From Euglena gracilis (taxonomy: Eukaryota; Euglenida; Euglenophyceae; Euglenales), in NCBI GenBank assembly GCA_039621445.1, contig CP154955.1, positions 37,117,123 to 37,181,122 on the forward strand: a stretch of 64,000 nt of DNA, read 5' to 3'. A program made the position numbers and the translations under genes. Below are positions 43,789-52,257 of this stretch, piece by piece (position 1 is the first letter of the stretch; every line of letters starts with the position of its first letter). The notes below the pieces were generated by a model. That model was not told where the DNA came from and ran no database searches. It saw only the letters and a list, made by a program, of their open reading frames with translations.

Positions 43789-44616
43789 TGACGGTGAGTT
43801 TTCTGGGTGTCTCTTTGGGTTGTCTTTTCCCTTCTTCCTTTGATATTTGAATGCACAACACTTTGCCAGCTTGATAGGATGAAGTGTTCAGGCTTGGAAC
43901 CAAATACAGAGAGGCAGTCCAATAAACTTAAATTAAGAACTTCCGCAAAGCGGAAGATTCCGCTGTTGGTCTTTTTTGGCCCCGCCCGGCGCCACACCCC
44001 AGGGGCCGCCGCCAACACTCCCCTCCCTGACCGCTTGCGTACCGCCTTCGGAAATTTTTGAGCCGGCCCCGGGGAAGTGTTCGGGCCCTTTTTTCTTCCC
44101 TGAAGCCTTCGGCTTCGGGGGGGGGGGGGGCTCGGCCCCCGTGGGCCCGAGGCCTGGGGTTTTTTTGGCCCCCTGGGGGGGTTACCCCCTGGGGGGGGGG
44201 GCTCGGCCCCCGTGGGCCCGAGGCCATTTTCTTTTCCTTTCCCGGGGTGTGGCTGGGGGTTTGTTTTTTTTGGGGGGGAAAGGAAGTAACGTACAGCAAA
44301 TTCTGAGTCTGGGGATTAGAATCGCAATCCAGGGTCCGCACAATGGCCACGTTGTGAATGATGAATGGGGGGCAGGTAACATAGGAGTTCACACCGCCAC
44401 TCTCGAAATCAAGATCCCAGGGCCTCAATTCCTTCATCGAGGAGGGGGCGGGTAACATCGTGTTCACACCGCCACACACACCTGTGATTCATGCAAATCT
44501 GCTTCCAATTCACATCGAACAGACGACACGGGGCAGGCAACCCGCAGGTCTACACCGCCATCTCAGGGGGATTAGGCTGGGAGGGGGAGGGCAGGCAACA
44601 CTCGGTCTACACCGCC

Positions 44617-45600
44617 TCATTCCCACGTCTCCGCGAACCACTGGTACCACTGTCGACGGTACCTCCTCTTGCTCGCCTCAGAGATTCCACGTTCATCTTC
44701 ACTTCTCCTGCGGGTTCTGGACGTTGCTCCTTCATCTCCTGGGGGCATGTCCTTCAGGGTCTCTTCCTGCAATCTTCGGTACTGGACCAAGCACGCCCGG
44801 ACTGGCCAACGCAATGGCCCAGTCGGCTGCATCTGGCCCACCTGCTGGTCCCAGATCTCGAAGAACCGGATTCCTTCCTCGAAGATGATGAACTTCACTG
44901 TCATATTCTGCAGCACTGGCCACCATGTTGTTGTACGCCACCTGGGGCAACCAGCACCATCTCCCGCACCTGGTCCGCGATGACCTTGAGGATGACTTGA
45001 TTCATCAGCGTCCACGGTGGATTGGCCCATATCCTTTTATTTGTCCATGTCTTCGCAAATGCATTGTCTGCCCTTGTCCAGAACTTGTGGAATCTTGCAT
45101 TCTCCTATGTCAAATGCTTCTTGCACACCTTCTTGCTGAATGTTGAACTTATCCAGGATCAGGTAAATGAATTCCCAGTGCACGGCGTACTCCTCGGAGA
45201 TGTACTGCCTCTTGATCCTTCTTCCTCGTCCACTTGGTCTTGGCTGGGTCTCTGGCTCGTCCACCTCGTAGTTCTCCTCATCTGCAGCTGGTCCTGATTC
45301 TGGTTCTCTTTGTTCTGATCTGGTCTGCATCACCACATTTCTCCTCCTGAATGGCTGCAATGGCTGCACCTTCATACCTTGGAGCTGGACTCCTTGATTC
45401 GTCTTCTTCTTCTTGGCCATCCCACACTGTCAATGCAGATCTCCAGCCTTCTTCTGGAAGTCGGACACTCCATCTGCTCCAGCTCCAATCTGCCACTTCC
45501 TGCACTTTCGACTGATCTTCTTCCGGCATCCAACTGACATTCATCCTCCTGGCCTTGGCATTCTGGTATTCTGATTCTGGCATTCTGGTATTCTTGTTGT
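44617..45600 (-). pseudogene. Dam-like methyltransferase-domain ORF, copy 2 (frameshift)
   Basis: The minus-strand counterpart of 42,074-43,090, starting next to the 45,613 terminal repeat. The N-terminal frame covers 45,037-45,420 and the C-terminal frame 44,617-45,030. The NPPW segment is present (near 45,005-45,025) and the Gln codon replaces copy 1's stop. Just after VLVAP a one-base difference (CCCCAGGTGGCG against CCAGAGTGGCG) shifts the frame. A second shift lies near 45,036. The two copies carry different lesions, so the ancestor was probably intact. Confidence 0.65.
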
Positions 45601-45838
45601 GGTAGGACGTGAACACTTCAGTTTTCTGGGTGTCTCCTTGGGGTGTCTTTCCTTTTCTTATCCTTGATATTTGAATGCACAAGACTTTGCCAGCTTGATG
45701 GATGAAGTGTTCAGGCTTGGACCCACCTACAGAGACGCAGTCCATTGAACTTTAATTAGGAAGTTCCGCAAAGCGGAAGATTCCGCGTTGGTCTTTTTGG
45801 TGCCGCCCGGCGCCGCACCCCAGGGGCCGCCGCCAACA

Positions 45839-46336
45839 CAGACCCGTGAATTCCGGACTCGTAACCCCAAATACTGGTGAAACGTGGCAATTTTGGGGCT
45901 GTGAGTGATGCTTGGGAATGATGGGCAAGAGTATCGCGAGCACACATCCAAAATCACTACCGCACATGGGGGTGTTATCCGCGGTCGTAATTTTGATCGG
46001 TCTCTTGGCGCTGACCAAGAGAGGGGTCGGTATCAAACCCTACAAAAAAGCAGTGCAATGCGACAACCAGTGTCAATTACAAATTTTACTTTGGGGGAAC
46101 ATTTTAGAATGCGGATTCCCGCTTGGACAAATAATTCTTTTGGTGACATGCAAAGTGAAGGGTCTGGCGGAAATACGTTTGCACGCCAACTTTCCCATGA
46201 ACCCTTTCCCACTTTGCTCAGCATTCCGAGCGGAAACGTGGAGTGGGGGGGACGGGACCCGGGTACCGACCGTGAAGGCGTGAAGGCAGGATGGGCAGGG
46301 GGGGGGGGGGCAAGGTTGATCAGGTCTTACCTCCAT
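45839..46336 (-). pseudogene. Gypsy aspartic protease, N-terminal part with active site
   Basis: The minus-strand frame 46,033-46,224 contains KFVIDTGCRIALLF, the D-T-G active-site motif of retroviral-type aspartic proteases. A second frame (45,756-45,947) carries on to the composite insertion (PKLPRFTSIWGYES...). At least one frameshift. Upstream gag is cut off at about 46,340 by the next element. Confidence 0.78.
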
Positions 46337-46343
46337 CTGTTTA

Positions 46344-47489
46344 TCAGCCCAAGGGTCCGTGCCCCTGGACCTGGGCTCCCCTAGCCGGCAATGGACTTTT
46401 TGGTGGAATAGATGGAATTAAATGACCGCAGCGCCATTCGTGCCTCATTAATTCCCCGTCCGAGGTCTCATCCCCCTCCCTGCCCGAACCCGGGGAGTCT
46501 TCCTCCAAACAAGATATCTTGAAATCGACTTTTTGCCGGCCGGAGGAGTATCCACGGTCCTCGCGGCGCCTACCGCGATTTCCGTTGCCGGGCCGGGGGG
46601 AACCAGATCTGGGATGATTTTGGGGGGGCTGGGTTGGGGGTGTTGGAAATTGCACCCTTAGGGCCCCTAGGTCTTGAGCCCTTGGAAAAGGATAGTTTTC
46701 CCGGGGGGGGGGTGCATGCACTCCCCTCTCTTCTCACTCTCTCTCCGGGGGATCTTGTTGTTGGAATGCATACCATAGGGCCTACTGCCCCTGTTTTGCC
46801 TATCAGGCCTCCTTGATGATGATGGTGTTGGTATCCATACCATAGGGGGGCCTCTGTGGGTCCCCCCCGATTTCACTGGGGGATTTGAAGAGTGATGAAT
46901 AAATACTTGTGGGGGTCCTTCCCCTTCCCCCTGTTCCTCCTGGGGCTGGGCATTTGTTTAATACAAAGCCTTGTGGGGCTGCCCTTTAGCTTCTGGGGGG
47001 CCTCTGGAGGCACCCCCCTTTAATGGCTGCTATAGCCTTTGTATTGGCCACCTTGGCCTAAGCCCCATTTGTTCTGGCCTCCATGGCCGGGGCTGTAAGT
47101 GCTGGCTTCTTGCCATGCCCAATTGAAATCTGGGTGAGCCCTGTTGCTGGGCGTCCCCGTTCCCCCATGGAATGGGGTTGTGGGCTGAATTTGAAAAAGA
47201 TGGTTGGCACAGACCTTTTTTGCCCCTTCCTGTGGGTATTCTGCGCCAGACTGGGCCATCTGCTGGCTTCCCAATGTTGTACCGGCCCCCTTGTCCCTTT
47301 TTGCATCGATAGGTTGGGGGCATTTGCTCTCTGGCTGGGGGATTTGCTCTCTGGGCTGGGCCTGCCAATCTTGAAGGTTTCTTGTATCCCAATTTGACCC
47401 TGGGTACCCTGTGTCTTCCGTTGTCGTCTGGGCTTTTTGTCCACTGTCTGGCTTCAAATGTCATATTTGACATAATTTCTTCCAGCTCT
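46344..47489 (-). pseudogene. Relic of a DIRS-A-related element: gag-like part
   Basis: Minus frames at 46,344-46,876 and 47,020-47,457 parallel DIRS-A ORF1: KKVCANHLFQIQPTTPFHGG against its ENVCPTHLIHLSQQPLSRG, plus GGTHRGPPMVW and FPTPPTQPPQNH. Its 5' end continues at 52,062-52,233 beyond DIRS-B, so DIRS-B inserted into this relic. RT and YR are missing on the left side. Confidence 0.7.
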
Positions 47490-47564
47490 GGGGGACGTCG
47501 TGCTGTGCACAGCACAAGTCCCTGCTTGCCTGTGAGGGCGTGTCGCCCGCACTGGCCTTCGCGC
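47490..47564 (+). repeat. DIRS-B left inverted terminal repeat
   Basis: It begins GGGGGACGTCGTGCTGTGCA. The core to CCTTCGCGC at 47,564 is the inverse of 51,958-52,018. Confidence 0.82.
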
Positions 47565-47639
47565 ACAGAACTGCGCGAAATTGAATTTCGCCGACGAGTG
47601 ATACAACAGGGAAGAATCTTGAAAACAAGGTTAAGTTCA

Positions 47640-48010
47640 AGGAAACTGAGCAATTGTAAGCCTCAGCTGTGTTCCCTGTTCTCAAAAATACAAGTGTCTT
47701 TCAGTTTCATTTTTCACAGGCACAGGTTCAGCGGGCTCAAACCCCCGAAGTGCCCAGTTGTGTTCCCTATTCGCTCAAAAAACAAAACCCCCTTTTTTAC
47801 ACTTTCCTTTCTCCCAGGACAACAAGGATCCAAAGACCCCAAAACCAGCAGCTGTGTTCCCCTCCCGTAAATTCAATTTTTTCACTTTTCCTGTTCAACA
47901 GACCAGAAGTTTCAAGTCTGCAGAACCAGGAACCCAGGAGACAAGAACAGGATTTCAAGAATTGCAAATTGAGAATTGCCAACTGAGAATTGCAAATTGA
48001 GAATTTCTCT
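47640..48010 (+). repeat. DIRS-B leader with three imperfect ~100-nt repeats
   Basis: AGCTGTGTTCCCT-like words recur at about 47,661, 47,757 and 47,851, each followed by a pyrimidine tract and an AG (TTTTTCACAG, CTTTCTCCCAG, CTGTTCAACAG). A shorter repeat AATTGCAAATTGAGAATT follows at 47,960-48,005. It could be a regulatory or packaging leader, or contain cryptic acceptors. Confidence 0.5.
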
Positions 48011-48021
48011 GAGAAATTGAA

Positions 48022-48753
48022 ATGGAACAATTGATGCAAGAAATTCAGAATCTGAGGAGAGAGATGGCAGAAGTGAAGGAGAGGGTGGGGGGCCCAGCAA
48101 CAGGAGCCCCCCCTGCCAATGCAGCTGCAGTGGAGGATGTCAGCATGGAAGAGGAGGAGTTTGAAGGAGAGCCCGCTGGCCATGCTGGCCAGTGGGCTGA
48201 TGTGCTGCCCGCTGCTGTACATAACCCCTCCCACCGCGATGCAATTTTATTTTCCAGCAGGTTGGCCTCCCCTCCCCCTTTGGATTTATTAAAAAAATCT
48301 GGGGATGAACTAACACACTACACGGGAGTCCCCCAAGCCCCCCCCCCACGTAGAAACAGACTGGACCAAAACCTCCACCAGGCACAGAAAAAAGCAGAAA
48401 ATTGCATGCACCTACTGGTGCATACAATTGAAACAGATGATCTGGAACATCTCAACCAAGCCAGTGCTTGGTTGAGAAGCTTGTGGCAGGACCTGCAAGA
48501 AACCAGAAGGCATTTGCTGGTGGGGAAAGATCACAGCACACTGGAGCCAAGACCAGACCTCACAACCACAAGATTGTTGTCAAAGGAGGAAGAACAGAAA
48601 ATCAGACAACGACAGTCAAATCACAGGGGAAGAGGCAGATCACAGCACAGGGCAGCAACCCAGAACACCAGACCAAGGAGCAGATCAAATTACAGGGGAA
48701 AAGGAAAAGGAAAAGGAAAAGGGGGGAAAGGAAAGAACAACTCTCAGGAGTGA
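48022..48753 (+). CDS. DIRS-B ORF1 (gag-like)
   Basis: Intact 243-codon ORF ending in TGA, directly after the leader. The N-terminus is a likely coiled coil (MEQLMQEIQNLRREMAEVKE), suited to self-assembly. An acidic segment (VEDVSMEEEEFEGE), a Pro-rich segment and a helical region (CMHLLVHTIETDDLEHLNQA) follow. The C-terminus is strongly basic and Gly/Arg/Lys-rich (RGRGRSQHR, GKGKGKGKGGKGK), suited to nucleic acid binding in place of a zinc knuckle. The next ORF starts 10 nt downstream in another frame. Function inferred from position. Confidence 0.7.
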   Translation: MEQLMQEIQNLRREMAEVKERVGGPATGAPPANAAAVEDVSMEEEEFEGEPAGHAGQWADVLPAAVHNPSHRDAILFSSRLASPPPLDLLKKSGDELTHYTGVPQAPPPRRNRLDQNLHQAQKKAENCMHLLVHTIETDDLEHLNQASAWLRSLWQDLQETRRHLLVGKDHSTLEPRPDLTTTRLLSKEEEQKIRQRQSNHRGRGRSQHRAATQNTRPRSRSNYRGKGKGKGKGGKGKNNSQE

Positions 48754-48763
48754 AGGGGCCCTG

Positions 48764-50434
48764 GTGCAGGCCAGCCCACACCTGCACCAGGGGGAATTGT
48801 GCAAACAGATGCAGAACAGTGGGTCACAGTTACCAGAAAACTGCGACATTCCAAAACTGCTGCAGGAAAACAACAGCAAACTGCCACCATGCACATGGCA
48901 GGGACCCAGGGAAAGAATTCAAGAGTGGCAAAAACTGGGGACAGACAGTGTTTTGCAACAAGCCATCACCAAGGGCGTAAAAGCACCGATGACAGGAATC
49001 CCACCACTCAGAAAACACACAAAAACAGCAGCAGCCACAGAACCAGTTCTGGAAACGATAAACGAATACCTGGAAACAGCAGCAATCAGAAAACTGACCA
49101 CAGAGGAAATGCAAAACACCAGACAATGGACCCCCACACTCACAAGGGAAAAGAAAGACACAGGCAAAATCAGGTTGATAACAGATCTGAGGGATTTGAA
49201 CAGTTGCCATCAAGTACCCAAACACAAAACAGAAACATGGAAAAGCATGATCTCAACACTCCAACAACAGGATCCAGAAACCAAAACTCCAGTTCAGTGG
49301 GGCATGACATTGGACATCAAAAACTTCTTCCACCACCTTCAGATACACCCAAAACTACAGAGATGGATGAGGTTTCAAGTGGGGAACCGTGGTTTTCAGA
49401 TTCAAGCACTGCCCTTTGGATGGGCCCTCAGCCCATGGTGGGCACAGAAACTGACCAAACCAATTCGTGCTTGGCTGAACGAACAACAAATTCCCCACTG
49501 TTGGTATGTGGACGACATCCTGATCCTGGGGGCAACAGCACAGTTGACAGCAGACAGAACAGCAACACTCATCAAACAGTTGACAGCATGTGGAGTGAGA
49601 CTGAACAGCAAGAAATCGATGACACAGCCACAGCAACAGGTGACCTATTTGGGCCACATTATCGACCTGTTACACAGCAAAATCAGACCACTGCCTGGGA
49701 AAGTGGCACTGACATTGAAAGGGATCAAACACCAGCAGAAAGGCAACACATTTCAACCCAGAGCACTGGCCAGCCTGGCAGGCAATCTCCTGGACACATG
49801 TCACAGCAACACAGCCTTGCAGGGGATACCAGCCCAAATCATGAAGCAGGCTGCCAAAGGGGTGTCCACGAACTACAAAACCCTGGGTTTTTGGAACAAA
49901 TTCAAGTGCTGGACAATGTCAACACAGAAAACACAGGACATCATCCAACTGCTACAACAGGCAGAACATGCCCTGAGGAACCCCATCCCACCAACATTCA
50001 GGCCACAGAACAATTTGCAGTACACCATCACCTCGGATGCCAGCAACAAAGGATGGGGGGCAGTTCTCACACACAACAATCAGGAACTCAAAACATGTGC
50101 AGCACAGTGGGAAACAAAAGAAAGGAAAGTACACATCACCACCAAAGAAGCGCTGGCAAGCGCAAAGGCAGTACAATTCCTCCTCCCACACATTCCAAAC
50201 GGCTGCACACTGACAATTCAAACAGATGCTTCCAGCACAGCCTGGTGCTGGAAGAAAGGGTCAAAAATACCCACCTACCAATTCTTCAACAACTGGGGGC
50301 ATTGCACAACAAGAACATTTACCTCAACCCCACACACATTGCTGGGCAAACCAACAAAAGGGCAGACTGGCTCTCCAGGAATCCCGACCCCAAAAATTAT
50401 GCTCTGGACATCAACATTTTTCACAGGGTCCTGA
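48764..50434 (+). CDS. DIRS-B reverse transcriptase and RNase H
   Basis: A 556-codon frame with a complete RT: GKIRLITDLRDLNS (residues about 134-147), motif A TLDIKNFFHH, motif B PFGWALSPWWAQKL, motif C HCWYVDDILI, then KKSMTQPQQQVTYLGHIID. RNase H follows with catalytic residues visible: ITSDASNKGWGAVL (D), TTKEALASAKAVQFL (E), LTIQTDASSTAWCW (D). After this, near 50,245-50,270 (GGAAGAAAGGGTC), the protein continues in the frame that ends at 50,808, so 50,270-50,434 is out of frame. Either a one-base lesion or a frameshift site. It copies element RNA into DNA; the YVDD and RNase H acids are intact. Confidence 0.85.
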   Translation: MQASPHLHQGELCKQMQNSGSQLPENCDIPKLLQENNSKLPPCTWQGPRERIQEWQKLGTDSVLQQAITKGVKAPMTGIPPLRKHTKTAAATEPVLETINEYLETAAIRKLTTEEMQNTRQWTPTLTREKKDTGKIRLITDLRDLNSCHQVPKHKTETWKSMISTLQQQDPETKTPVQWGMTLDIKNFFHHLQIHPKLQRWMRFQVGNRGFQIQALPFGWALSPWWAQKLTKPIRAWLNEQQIPHCWYVDDILILGATAQLTADRTATLIKQLTACGVRLNSKKSMTQPQQQVTYLGHIIDLLHSKIRPLPGKVALTLKGIKHQQKGNTFQPRALASLAGNLLDTCHSNTALQGIPAQIMKQAAKGVSTNYKTLGFWNKFKCWTMSTQKTQDIIQLLQQAEHALRNPIPPTFRPQNNLQYTITSDASNKGWGAVLTHNNQELKTCAAQWETKERKVHITTKEALASAKAVQFLLPHIPNGCTLTIQTDASSTAWCWKKGSKIPTYQFFNNWGHCTTRTFTSTPHTLLGKPTKGQTGSPGIPTPKIMLWTSTFFTGS

Positions 50435-50808
50435 AACATTTCCAATTTTACCCCCAAGTGGACCTGTTTGCCAATTCCCACAATCACAAACTGAAAAAAT
50501 ATGCATCATGGAGGGTGGACCCCCACTCCCTGGGGAATGCTTGGGACTTGGATTGGGGGAAATTCCAGAGCTGGGTCAACCCCCCCTGGGATGTGATCCC
50601 CAGAACCCTGAGGAAAATTCAACAGGACCATGCCCTTTGCCTGGTTTGCCTGCCAGTGTGGAAAACACAACACTGGTGGAGGGTTCTGACTTCAATCCAG
50701 GTTGCCCCCCCCCTCATCATCAGGGGAAAGCCAATTTTTCGAGACCCAGAAGGGGGGGTGCTCCCCCCACCAGCCTGGGGAACCCTTTTCACTATTTGTC
50801 AAGGCTAA
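50270..50808 (+). CDS. DIRS-B RNase H tail and Dam-like methyltransferase domain
   Basis: This is the third-frame continuation of the pol protein (open upstream to 48,799 as a shadow). ILQQLGALHNKNIYLNPTHI and NKRADWLSRNPDPK complete RNase H. A domain follows with VDLFANSHNHKLKKYASW, AWDLDWGKFQSWVNPPWDVI and LPVWKTQHWWRVL: the NPPW and WW signature of the Dam-like N6-adenine methyltransferase domain known in DIRS elements. It ends TGFTICQG-type at TAA/TAG near 50,808 as LFTICQG. The composite element at 41-45.8 kb carries this domain alone. Confidence 0.72.
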
Positions 50809-51926
50809 ACAGCCTGACCCCCCAAGACATTCGAAAGGCATTAAGAACATTGGAATCCCAAAATGATTTGCCTTACAGTGTTCGCTTGCAGTGGGTGGGG
50901 GATGCCTTGGATGTGGTGACAAACGCCAAAAGTGCAATTTTGCTACGGCAGGGGAAAAGACGACTCTTACAAGCGTCAAAAAAGTGCAGGTACCCTGTCA
51001 CCTACCCCATCCAAACACTTTTGACCATGGCTTTCCAAAATGACCCACCAAACCCATTGTGTGACAGACTCATCTTGCAGATTCGGTTGACCACGTTGAT
51101 CAGAAGTGGTGATTGTGCAAACTTGGTGTGGGCAATTTTTGAGTACCGTGGCCAGTTTTTTGTTCGGTGCACCGCAAAAACTGGTTCAGTGGAGACCTTC
51201 AATGTCCCAGAAAAGGTGTGGCAAACTTTGGTGGCATACTTGTTTGAACACCGTTTCCACCCCAACTTGTTCCTTTTTAGGCATGAAAAAGACAAATCTT
51301 TGTGCCTTGGCTCAGAACGAATTGCCAAAAAAGTTTTACACATGTTGGAGTTGGGGGGGGTGGACACCAAAATTTTCAAAGCCCATTCTTTGAGGGCCGC
51401 CACAGCCACACACCTTTTGGAAAAAGGGGTCCCCAAGGACCTCATCCAGGGGAGGGGGAGGTGGACCACCCAAGCCACTTTGGACAAGTACTATTTGACC
51501 CTCCACAACACACAGAATTGGACAGAGATTTTGCAGGGGGTAACTGACAAAGGCAGGCAAGCAGGGACTTGTGCTGTGCACAGCACGACGTCCCCCCGTC
51601 CGGAAGCCGACGAAGGAAGGCGGACGGGGGGGGACGAGGAGTGCACAGCACAAGTCGCTGCTTTGAACGCCATGCACATTTTGCGACCATTGTATGATAC
51701 CCTCACCTGTCCAGCATGTAATTTGGACATGGTCACCGAGGCAGCATACCGCTGCCAAAAATGCCTCTCGGTGTACCATGTGCGGTGCATGGGCCACCAC
51801 ACCGGGGTGGGGGACCCCCACCTCAAGTACTCTGTTTTTTGTTTCCTTTGCCAGCATTCGGAGAGGAGGCCAGCTCCAACCCAGCCTCCCACCCTCATTG
51901 AAGACCCCATGGGGGTTTGCAGCTAG
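50790..51926 (+). CDS. DIRS-B tyrosine recombinase with C-terminal PHD-type zinc finger
   Basis: The frame is open from 50,226 to the TAG at 51,924-51,926. The part before about 50,790 overlaps pol in another frame and is probably not translated, so the true start is unclear. YR core: SLTPQDIRKALRTLE, box I TTLIRSGDCANL (catalytic Arg at 51,102), TKIFKAHSLRAATATHLLEK (H-x-x-R near 51,383), GRGRWTTQATLDKYYL (Arg/Trp and the nucleophile Tyr near 51,489-51,494). The frame then crosses the ICR (51,552-51,664) without a stop and ends in a C4HC3 finger. All four catalytic positions look intact. It integrates the circular DNA intermediate. Confidence 0.82.
   Translation, partial: HYLSRLNSLTPQDIRKALRTLESQNDLPYSVRLQWVGDALDVVTNAKSAILLRQGKRRLLQASKKCRYPVTYPIQTLLTMAFQNDPPNPLCDRLILQIRLTTLIRSGDCANLVWAIFEYRGQFFVRCTAKTGSVETFNVPEKVWQTLVAYLFEHRFHPNLFLFRHEKDKSLCLGSERIAKKVLHMLELGGVDTKIFKAHSLRAATATHLLEKGVPKDLIQGRGRWTTQATLDKYYLTLHNTQNWTEILQGVTDKGRQAGTCAVHSTTSPRPEADEGRRTGGDEECTAQVAALNAMHILRPLYDTLTCPACNLDMVTEAAYRCQKCLSVYHVRCMGHHTGVGDPHLKYSVFCFLCQHSERRPAPTQPPTLIEDPMGVCS
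51552..51664 (+). repeat. DIRS-B internal complementary region, inside the recombinase ORF
   Basis: AGGCAAGCAGGGACTTGTGC...ACGTCCCCC is the complement of the left terminus. It abuts CGTCCGGAAGCCGACGAAGG...CACAGCACAAGTCGCTGC, the complement of the right terminus. The junction therefore templates joining of the two ends. It encodes about 37 residues of the recombinase ORF. Confidence 0.85.
51706..51855 (+). other. PHD-type zinc finger at the recombinase C-terminus
   Basis: Residues run C-P-A-C, 11 residues, C-Q-K-C, 4 residues, H-V-R-C, about 19 residues, C-F-L-C. This is C4HC3, with PHD-finger spacing (a Tyr just before the His, aromatic Phe before the last pair). PHD fingers usually bind histone H3 tails; RING fingers differ in order (C3HC4). 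Part of the ORF ending at 51,926. Confidence 0.75.
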
Positions 51927-51957
51927 CCCCCCCTCAACCACCCAAACAATCATGACA

Positions 51958-52061
51958 GCGCGAAGGACAGTGCGGGCGACACGCCCTCACAGGCAAGCAG
52001 CGACTTGTGCTGTGCACTCCTCGTCCCCCCCCGTCCGCCTTCCTTCGTCGGCTTCCGGACG
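51958..52061 (+). repeat. DIRS-B right inverted terminal repeat
   Basis: The core GCGCGAAGGACAGTGCGGGC...GTGCAC ends at 52,018, followed by a right extension TCCTCGTCCCCC...TTCCGGACGG ending at 52,061. Confidence 0.82.
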
Positions 52062-52233
52062 GCTCTTCAAGTGCCTGTTGCCTTCCGTGTCGAAGGGCAA
52101 GATTTGGAATCAGCCAACTCCGGCGACGAAAGGCACGACAGGGGAGCTCCTCACCCAGCACAACGAGCGGTCGCGCAGCACCGCCGGCGAGCAAGGCATG
52201 GCCACACAATGGCAAAGTGCGGAGCCCGAGGTC
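52062..52233 (-). repeat. 5' terminal repeat of the DIRS-A-related relic, split off by DIRS-B
   Basis: GTCGAAGGGCAAG...ATCAGCCAACTCCGGCGA, then GCCGGCGAGCAAGGCATGG and GGCAAAGTGCGGAGCCCGAG, match 23,412-23,563 in the same orientation. The matching gag part lies at 46,344-47,489. Confidence 0.75.
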
Positions 52234-52257
52234 CTCTCCCCCCCAGGGGGCGTGTAC

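Larger units (their letters stand above)
41010..45838. mobile_element. Composite LTR-like element carrying Dam-like methyltransferase ORFs, inserted in gypsy protease
   Basis: The block is bounded by CAGA direct repeats (41,006-41,009 and 45,839-45,842) and inserted in the gypsy protease; removing it plus one CAGA restores the protease frame. A terminal repeat of about 225 bp occurs four times: 41,010-41,235 (+), 41,849-42,070 (-), 43,797-44,018 (+) and 45,613-45,838 (+). The minus strand reads TGTTGGCGGC... to ...CCCAGAAAACT. Between 45,838 and 43,797 these flank an ORF as direct repeats, like a small LTR element. A second, inverted ORF copy and a tandem duplication fill the left half. No RT, integrase or transposase. 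Confidence 0.75.
47490..52061 (+). mobile_element. DIRS-type retrotransposon DIRS-B, nearly intact
   Basis: About 4.57 kb. Order: left ITR (47,490-47,564), leader, gag-like ORF, RT-RNase H-Dam-like ORF, YR ORF with ICR and PHD finger, right ITR (51,958-52,061). The ITR core GTGCACAGCACAAGTC...GCTTGCCTGTGAGGGCGTGT is shared inverted. Left (about 13 bp) and right (about 45 bp) extensions lie outside it, and both are copied in complement at the ICR (51,552-51,664). This is the textbook DIRS layout. One probable frameshift near 50,255 is the only clear lesion. Host flanks belong to a DIRS-A-related relic. Confidence 0.88.

Noticed and set aside
48799-50250. First part of the 669-codon frame overlapping DIRS-B RT
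   Set aside because: A stop-free shadow of the RT frame in low-T DNA; only the segment after about 50,270 is real coding.
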